Source: Progne subis subis (Eukaryota > Chordata > Aves > Passeriformes > Hirundinidae). Taken from it: a stretch of 64,000 nucleotides of DNA. Both the position numbers and the translations under genes were made by a program. The stretch lies in the NCBI GenBank assembly GCA_022316685.1, contig JAKJHU010000534.1:62001-126000 (forward strand), in the 5' to 3' direction. Below the pieces are notes generated by a model. It was not told where the DNA came from. It saw only the letters and a list, made by a program, of their open reading frames with translations, and searched no databases. Below, piece after piece: positions 57,053 to 64,000 of the stretch; the first letter of the stretch is position 1; each line of letters starts with the position of its first letter.

Positions 57053-58190
57053 CTGCAAGGGGAAAAAAGAGGAAAAGATGAGAAGCCACGTACGAGTCCT
57101 CGGCTCAGCCAGGAGGCGAGCTGAAAAGGCAGCACTGCTCACGTCTTAGCTGCTCCCTCCATCCACTTGGAAGAGCGTGCGGCACCTGCAGACAATCTCC
57201 TCCCTTCAGAAGTAGCACAGACAAAGTCGCTACTCAGACAAGCAAAGCTGGACGGGAGCGCTGGGGCCTGCAGGATGATCTCCCCTCAATACCACACCGG
57301 GGACTTTTTCCCCAAGGTGCTGAAAGTTCCAGTTTGGAACTGTGCAAAAGAGAGCGCTCCTTAGCGCTGAAATGGGAACAAAGCCTAAATGCTAACCGAA
57401 GGTGCTTCTCCTTAGGTTCCTGAGGAACACAGACACCTCAACATTAGCAACAGGAAGGACTTGTGGATGTTGCAGTAGGTCCTCTAAGAAATCATGAAAT
57501 CACTGCTATTTAGAAAAAAGGTCCTGCAGCTCCCCCCTTTTCTCAAAGCAGCATTTCTGTTCACTGGAGTGCACTCAGGTGGCCATTTGCCTCCAGAGAA
57601 TGCTTCGCCAGCACTCGTTTGTACGGTCTTTCTTATGTGTACGGCCACTGCAACAAGCTGCTTTTCTAAGACAGACAACAGACATGGCAAGCTACAAGAG
57701 TCCTCCCTTTGGATTTCTCCCAGCAGCAATTCATCTGCAACGGAAGGGACCCCCCAAGTGTGGCAGCGCTCCAGGCGAGGTCTCACTGGCGCTGCCAGTG
57801 CTTCCTTGTACCAGCAAAAGACACTCTCACTCTCCAAGTGGAGTCCTTGAACAGGAATGCTCCCCACAGGACCCTATCTCTTTCACACCTCCCTAGTCTC
57901 CAGGTTGCTAAGTAGGCCTGCAGCAAAAGGCACTGCTCCATGCCTTGCCTCTGCTTTCGTCCACCGGGGTTCCCAAATGAAACCGGATCCCCTGCGCAAC
58001 AGAAGCGTTTCGTAGAATGCGACGTGGCGGAAAAGAACGCTTAGAACGACTAAATCCCTTCTTTTCCTATTCAAAGGATAGGTGGTATGGTAACTAAGTG
58101 ATGATCAAGTCTTAGAAATGGACTATCCGCAAGCCAAGGGGTTACCTATCTGCGTGCTTCAATCTAGACTGCCTCTTCTCTGACTTGCAG
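57053..58190. other. Segment between the two candidate exons, copy B
   Basis: Equivalent of 33082-34218. No gene recognised. Confidence 0.35.
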
Positions 58191-58338
58191 GCAACTCCAG
58201 TTGTCTGCAGAGATGTCAGAAAGTCAAATCCAAAGTCCATCGGACACCTGCTCTAACCCCACCGATCGCACTGCAACGAAACGGCTGCAGTTAGGATGCT
58301 CTGGGTGCGTGTGTGTGTTAGGAACACAGCCGGTCTAA
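58191..58338 (+). CDS. Candidate plus-strand coding exon, copy B
   Basis: Same length and acceptor as 34219-34366, with the stop at 58336-58338. It differs from A by a few bases, including one silent alanine change and a histidine-to-glutamine change. Confidence 0.3.
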
Positions 58339-59260
58339 GCCTCATGAAAGACACGACCGAAAATTCGGAAAGGAGTTCAAGCTGTTGTACAAGCTGCCTC
58401 TCATCTCCCTGGAACGGTAGGCCTCCCTTCAGACATGAAGTTCCACCTCTGCAGCTGCTCTCAGGAGCCACAAGCTATCGTGGCCAGGATTTCACAGGAC
58501 CGTCCAGAATGAAAGCAGAAAAAAAGAGCAATCTGCTCTTGCCACCAGCAAAGCAATGAACTCTCCGGGACACCCTCAGACATAGACCTCGACCTGTGAA
58601 GGGCAACTCCTACGTAGCCAAAATCCCAGCCCTCTTCCTAAATGCAAAGGGTTGTCACGGGAAGATGTCATGGCTTACTACAGTTGAGTTTTTTAATTTA
58701 TAAAAGAATGTAAAATAATTCTCCAGGTCTAGACTGGGGAATCGCTTGTACAAGACACAGAGACCTATCAGAGAGTTAGAATATGGGCATGTCTTCTGAC
58801 CACTGAAATTGTTGGCTGCCGCTTTGGGAAGTACCCTAGAAAACCCTGTGATTTTCTGTAACTGGGTGCTCCTTTCTTTTTCCTTTAGCTAGCAAGAGAC
58901 AGGTAACAGGGAGGTAGGCCAGATAGGTTTCTGTTCATTGTCTATTTTCAGAGGAAATCAAAGGTGGAGAGGTGTTTAAAAAGAATTCCTTATTCCCTAA
59001 AATTATTTAAATGAATCCACCCGTGGCACATACGGCAACGCTGGTGTGCCGGTTCAACGAGAGGTAGGGATAACACAGAGATAGCTTCAGTAAATGTGGA
59101 AAAGGGATCATTCGTGTAGAACATACTCCCCAGAACAAATCAATACCATGTGCATATGCTTGTCTCCACTGGATTTCAGTTATTCTGTAACAGACAGCAT
59201 TGAAGCTATTTCATAGAAATTGTAATCACAGATTGAAATGCCATTGCTTCACATGCTCCC
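58339..59260. other. Single-copy segment, copy B, up to the deletion junction
   Basis: Equivalent of 34367-35298. No gene. It ends at the junction with sequence equivalent to 37031 in A. Confidence 0.5.
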
Positions 59261-59484
59261 TCTAGAGATAAAGAGAGCCCTTGCTTCCAAACTAGAGCAA
59301 CCGATCCCTAAAAAACTGCGCCCTGGGCACGAGGAACCTGTGACACAAGAGCTCCGAAAGGCTCTTGGCGTGCGGGAAGGGACCCTACAGCATACCAAGA
59401 AGACCTAAAGGCTGAAATTGTTCCCTGCTGAAGACTCCTTCAAACAAGTCCTTCAAAGGGGAGCAGGATCAATTTGATACTCAC

Positions 59485-59876
59485 CGACCCATCCGGCCAA
59501 GGTCACGGTTCTCTGCCCGCCGAGGACACAGCAACCAGCTGGGACCTTTCTCTCGCTCTCCAGCACACGCTTCCTCCCACCACACGCAGGGAACTGCAGC
59601 CGCTCGGAGAACGCAGACTTAGTCCCGGGCTGGCAACGGGAGAGGCACGAGGAATATTCTGAAGCCATTCCCATCTCAGCGCCGTCCAGACCCGGGAGAC
59701 AGTGCTTCCCGCACCCCTCCTGCAGTTCTCTTGCCCGGCCCTTCCGCCTTCGGAAGGTTTCTGGGGGAGCCGGGATCGTCGGTGCGCTTCAAAAGCGGCA
59801 GGTGCCCAAAGCGTTCCCTCGGGAGCGTGGAGCTTCCTGGTCTTTATCCCAAACGGTCTCCCCAGTGCTCTGCAAT
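59485..59876 (-). ncRNA. Candidate 392-nt exon, minus strand, copy B
   Basis: Same length and splice sites as 37254-37645. The acceptor tract reads TTTGCTTTTTTTCTTTCTAG. Confidence 0.4.
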
Positions 59877-60269
59877 CTAGAAAGAAAAAAAGCAAAAAGA
59901 AGACACACAAATTCATTCTGACAGGACGGAGGGTTGCTTATCCCAACACACGTGCAGGCGAAAAGTTCTTTCTGCCCCTCTAACAAAGCGACTCCAGCCG
60001 CTGCCTGAATTCCATGACAACTGTTTAAACATTGTTTCAAGAATCCCAGGGGATACCGGCCTTGGAACTCTCAGCAACTGCTCAGCTTGCCTACTTCAAA
60101 GATTTCCCCACACGGGAATATCGCACCCGGCCGGTGTCTCGGTCGGGGTCCATCGCAGGCAGCCGGCTAGAGGCACCTGGGGTCCTTGCCCATTAATCGC
60201 CCTTTCTGCCACGATCTTTGGAAGCTCCAGCGGCAGCGCGGCCCCGAGCTCACGGCCAGGAGCTCCCAC
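59877..60269. other. Segment before E1 of copy C
   Basis: Equivalent of 37646-38064, with the 35-bp word present only once. Confidence 0.4.
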
Positions 60270-61345
60270 GCGCGGCAGGGACGGGCACGGGGGGAGCTGC
60301 AGTACCGCTCTCTGTCCACAGGGCGGCAGCAATGCCCGGACTCGGGGACCGGCACACAATGGAGGCAAAACAGAACGGGCCCAAAAATACCCAGCCAAAA
60401 ATCCTCTAAAACAAATGCCCCAGAAGACCCCCAAGCGCAACTACCGCAACCCCGCCGCTCGCCAAATTCGAACCGAAAAAGCCTTCGTGCTAGGCTACAT
60501 TTGAAATGTAAGTATTTGTAATGTTTATATTTATCATTACCGGTTCTGTTTCATATCCATACCTATGTGTATTATAGATATTGTAATACACATAGCATGT
60601 CATAATAGAGATTGTATTTATTTATATTGCAGATATTATTTTTTGGATTTCACATTGTTCATGTTATTAATGATACTTTCCTGTTTGGGTATTGATTTTT
60701 AAAATTTTCTCTTTGTTGATATGGTAAATGAGATTGTAAACTATACAAATTAATGACCTAAAACATCAGAACCACAATCCATTAGAATTAAATGACCCTG
60801 CTTGTCTAAAGGGTAAATATGTCATTCTCATTAAAATATTAGTGCCAGATTCTCTCTTTCTGTGTTGTATTTCAGGATGGATTGGAGGGTTGTTTGTGTG
60901 GGGGTTGTTTTTGTGGTTCTGTTGCTGTTGTTGTTGTTGTTTGCTTTGTTTTGGATCTCTTTCTTACTAAACAATGAGGTTTAGGGAGTTACAGAATAAA
61001 GACATCTACTTTCTTTATGGCTACCTTTGAAATACACCCAGACATCAAGTGACTGCTGCTAACACTAAACATGGATAGAATGAGACCTCTTAGGGGGTGA
61101 AAAGGAAGAAATGTCACCTGGCGTTTACAGCTTTCTGCCTTTCGGTTTCTTCAATGGAGCAGAAAACACAGAGGTTTTGCTCTCACTCCCCATTCTATCC
61201 AGGCCTTTGGTGGGTGGGTGGCCACGGATATCATGTTCCAACTTCTTTGTTGCCAACAGCCAATCTGCCACATACTTGGGGTAAGAAAGGGTAAATGTAG
61301 GGGAAAAAAAAAAAAAAAAAAAAGAAATCAAATAAAACATTTTAA
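60270..61345. repeat. E1 element, copy C
   Basis: More diverged than E1 of copy B. It has a GTT trinucleotide run near 60926 and a 22-base A run at 61302. Confidence 0.85.
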
Positions 61346-61394
61346 AGTAAAGTAATAGTAATCAAAAAGCAAAAAATAAAATAAATAAAATTAC

Positions 61395-61871
61395 CCCTTT
61401 AGCACTGCTTTTTCTTTCTGGACTTCCAGCAGAAGTCTTTTCAGGCTCATGTCTTCACTACCAAGTCTTGTGTTTGGAGCAATCCTGTGCCCCTTGTGCC
61501 TTTTTCTTGTCAGATCATGGATTCTGTGCTTGGAGATGTTTGAGTTAGGAAGTTTGTTACGTGGCTCGGACACTGCTGACAGTCATTTCAGCGGCAGACA
61601 CAACCAGTGCATATTGGGGCAGATGTTTGCACTACATTTTATCTCTTCCGCTTTCTTAATTAAAAAAAAAAAAAAAACAAACCAAAAACAAACAAAAAAA
61701 AAAACCAAACCCATACTTTTCCCTGCTGCCTTTCCTTGAAAGCTTCTGTGTAACTTTCATGTTCCATCTGGGCCTCAAGCATGTTAAAGCGTCACAATTA
61801 AAATTTATAAGATTTATATTTGTTAGATAAACAGGTAATCTAATTTTTCTTCTTGGCATTTTTTCCCTCAG
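61395..61871. other. Linker, copy C
   Basis: Equivalent of 14400-14874. Here the minus-strand frame ending near 61391 is open for 60 codons because one base is missing relative to A and B. Not recognised. Confidence 0.4.
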
Positions 61872-62255
61872 GAAAACCCGGACTGGATTACTGGCAAAAA
61901 CTGGAATGGAGCCACCCAGGTGGAGGGAAAACCCGGACTGGATTCCTGGCAAAAACTGGAATGGATTCACCCAGGTGGAGGAAAAACCCGGACCGGATTC
62001 CTGGCAAAAACTGGAATGGATTCACCCGGTTGGAGGGAAAACCCGGACCGGATTCCAGGCAAAACCTGGAATGGAGTCACCGGGTTGGATGGAAAACCTG
62101 GACTGGATTACCCCCGGAAAACTGGAATGGAGTCAACCGGTTGGATGGAAAACCTGGACCGGATTACCCCCGGAAAACTGGAATGGACTCACCCAGTTGG
62201 AGGGAACACCTGGACCAGATTCCCACTAGAAAACTGGAATGGAGACACCTGGTTG
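61872..62255. repeat. 56-bp minisatellite, 7 copies (copy C)
   Basis: Three more copies than A or B. The extra ones are of the AAAACCCGGAC(T/C)GGATTCCTGGC type, i.e. amplified from the left side. Confidence 0.9.
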
Positions 62256-62474
62256 GGTTCCCCTACCATTTAACTTTCTAAAAAGTACCAGACAACTTCC
62301 ACCGCAAGTTGAGCCCCATGCCTGTCTTTGAAGCCCTCAATAGCTGTCACAATTCACATGCTAGTGCTCCCCTGGTCACACACCAAGCCCCTCGCTGCTT
62401 AAACCGGGGTCCCCCCCAAATACAAGGGCTGTGCCAGCCTTTCCAGCACTAGCATTGCCGGCTCTCCCGCATGC

Positions 62475-63442
62475 AGCGGGGCCAGGCACGGGGGGAGCTG
62501 CAGTACCACCCTGTGTCCACAGGGTGGCAGCACTGCCCCGAGTTCACAGCCAGGGCTCAGGGACAGGCAGAGAACAGAGACCAAAAAGAACGTGCCCAAA
62601 ATCCCCACCCAAAAATCCGGTCAAAGAAATGCCCCAAAAGACCCCCAAAGCGCAACAACCAGAACCCGGCCACTCACCAAATTCAAACCAAAAAAGCCTT
62701 GACTGTAGGCTATAGATCAAATTCTTAGTATTTATTATATTCGTCATTAGCATTTCGTTTTATAGCCATATCTATGTGCATTACATATACTATGATGCAC
62801 ATAGCATGTCATAGTATAGATTGTAATTATTCATATTGCTGATTTTTTTGTATGTTACATTTCACTTGTTATTAATTATACTTTCTTATTACTGTATGGA
62901 TTTTAAGAAAGTCGTGGTAGTTTATATTGTAAGCAATATCTAAAAGTAAATGAATTCAGTAACCGTAACACATCAGAACAACAACTAATTAGAATTAAAT
63001 GAGCCTGCTTTTCTAAAAGGTAAAGATTTATTTCTCATTGAAATAATATTGGCAGATTTTATGTGGTTTTTTTCGAGGGGGGTTCTTTGTGGGGGGTTTT
63101 GTTTTGGATTTCTTTGTTACTAAACAATGAGGTTTGGAGAGTTACGGAATAAAAAAATCTACTTCCTTTTATTGGTACCTCTGAAAGACACCCCGACATC
63201 AAGTGACTGCTGGTAATACTCTGCATGGGTAGAATGAGACCCGGTAGGGGGTAAAAAGGAAGAAGCGGTACCATGGCGTTTACAGCTTTCTCCATTGGGG
63301 TTCTTCAATGGAGCTGAAAATACAGAGGTTTTGGTCTCACTCCCCATTCTAACCAGACCTTCGGTGGACACGGATGTCATTTTCCAACTTCTTTGTTGCC
63401 AACCTGCCACAGACTTGGGGTAAGAAAGGGTAATTTGTGAAG

Positions 63443-63475
<33 letters not shown>

Positions 63476-63480
63476 ACAGT
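62475..63480. repeat. E2 element, copy C
   Basis: Diverged E2 with an A run of about 23 at 63443-63467. The minus frame through its tail stays open, as in E1 of copy A. Confidence 0.85.
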
Positions 63481-63662
63481 AAAACATAAAAGAGAAATAA
63501 AAGTACACGTTAAGAATATAAAATAAGAAACCACAGAATAAAAATAACATGAAAACAAAATGGAATCTTTTAAGAATTAAAATTGAAGAGGAAGGAAAAT
63601 ATAATAACAGAAGTAGAAATAATAAGTAAAGAAAATTAAAATATAAAGATCGAAGAAATGAA

Positions 63663-63666
63663 ATAG
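63663..63666. other. Deletion junction with ATAG microhomology
   Basis: The left side matches GAAATTAAATAG at 41346-41357. The right side matches ATAGGTGGTATGG at 58078-58090. ATAG is common to both sides. The missing B-equivalent is 41358-58081. Confidence 0.85.
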
Positions 63667-63777
63667 GTGGTATGGTAACTAAGTGATGATCAAGTCTTAG
63701 AAATGGAGCTATCCACAAGCCAAGGGGTTACCTATCTGCGTGCATCAATGTAGACTGTCCTCCTCTCTGACTTGTAG

Positions 63778-63928
63778 GCACCTCCAGTTGTCTGCAGAGA
63801 GGTTGTCAGAAAGTCAAATCCAAAGTCCATCGGACACCTGCTCTAACCCCACCGATCGCACTGCAACGAAACGGCTGCAGTTAGGATGCTCTGGGTGCGT
63901 GTGTGTGTTAGGAACACAGCCGGTCTAA
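63778..63928 (+). CDS. Candidate plus-strand coding exon, copy C
   Basis: Acceptor CTGACTTGTAG, then the same frame with 3 extra bases at 63803-63808, and stop TAA at 63926-63928. The deletion has placed this exon about 110 bp from E2 sequence. Confidence 0.3.
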
Positions 63929-64000
63929 GCCTCATGAAAGACACGACTGAGAAATCGTAAAGGAGTTCAAGCTGTTGTACAAGCTGCCTCTCATCTCCCT

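Larger units (their letters stand above)
38065..60269. repeat. Macro-unit copy B (about 22.2 kb)
   Basis: Second head-to-tail copy of the macro-unit. It carries the empty LTR site at 43853-43857 and the deletion junction at 59260/59261. Its internal parts are listed separately below. Confidence 0.92.
60270..64000. repeat. Macro-unit copy C (rearranged, runs off the window)
   Basis: E1, linker, an expanded minisatellite and E2 follow in the usual order. At 63663-63666 the sequence then jumps from the position equivalent to 41357 in B to that equivalent to 58082, omitting about 16.7 kb. C is visibly more diverged from A and B than they are from each other in the E1/E2 part. Confidence 0.9.

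Overview
The window is eukaryotic, most likely avian (a songbird-like genome is my best guess), and is built almost entirely from nested tandem repeats. The avian reading rests on three LTRs whose style matches avian endogenous retroviruses, on GC-rich C/G-run sequence typical of bird microchromosome or sex-chromosome DNA, and on the lack of mammalian SINE/LINE sequence. It is an inference, because no protein gene is present that would fix the taxon. I found no bacterial-type genes, rRNA, CRISPR or confidently intact protein-coding gene. Most long open frames are by-products of C-rich repeats.

Layout. (1) 1 to about 14.4 kb: a head-to-tail array of a 2.9-kb unit, five copies (anchor starts at 2, 2911, 5811, 8715 and 11526; lengths 2909, 2900, 2904 and 2811, the last unit being hybrid). 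Each unit has an AT-rich segment, a 330-bp C-run tract (G-quadruplex-prone on the minus strand), a CpG-rich core with a long oligo-G run, a 102-bp GC-box repeat, two opposed AATAAA signals and an AT-rich 'E' element. (2) About 13.3 to 38.1 kb (copy A), 38.1 to 60.3 kb (copy B) and 60.3 kb to the end (copy C): three head-to-tail copies of a 22-25-kb macro-unit. The order within a copy is E1, linker, 56-bp minisatellite, E2, unique sequence, a 224-bp array rich in YY1/CCAAT/octamer/ETS motifs, a long purine-rich strand, an LTR, a TG-rich microsatellite, an AGT/AAT-rich region and candidate exons. Copy A alone carries a solo LTR (19028-19902) whose empty site is intact in copy B. Copy B lacks 1,732 bp present in A. 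Copy C has lost about 16.7 kb at a 4-bp microhomology, which joins its E2 tail directly to a candidate plus-strand exon.

Function. The best-supported functional module is the motif array at 25.34-27.17 kb and its copy at 49.31-51.14 kb. It looks like a reiterated promoter/enhancer: CCAAT boxes and a splice donor face left at 25163, while a CRE-like site, a GC box and a TATA-like sequence face right at 27.15-27.34 kb. Candidate exons lie on the minus strand (37254-37645, 33001-33081 and their B copies) and on the plus strand (34219-34366, present in all three copies with a reading frame that survives a 3-bp indel). Whether these make a repeated lncRNA or a small ampliconic gene cannot be decided from sequence alone.
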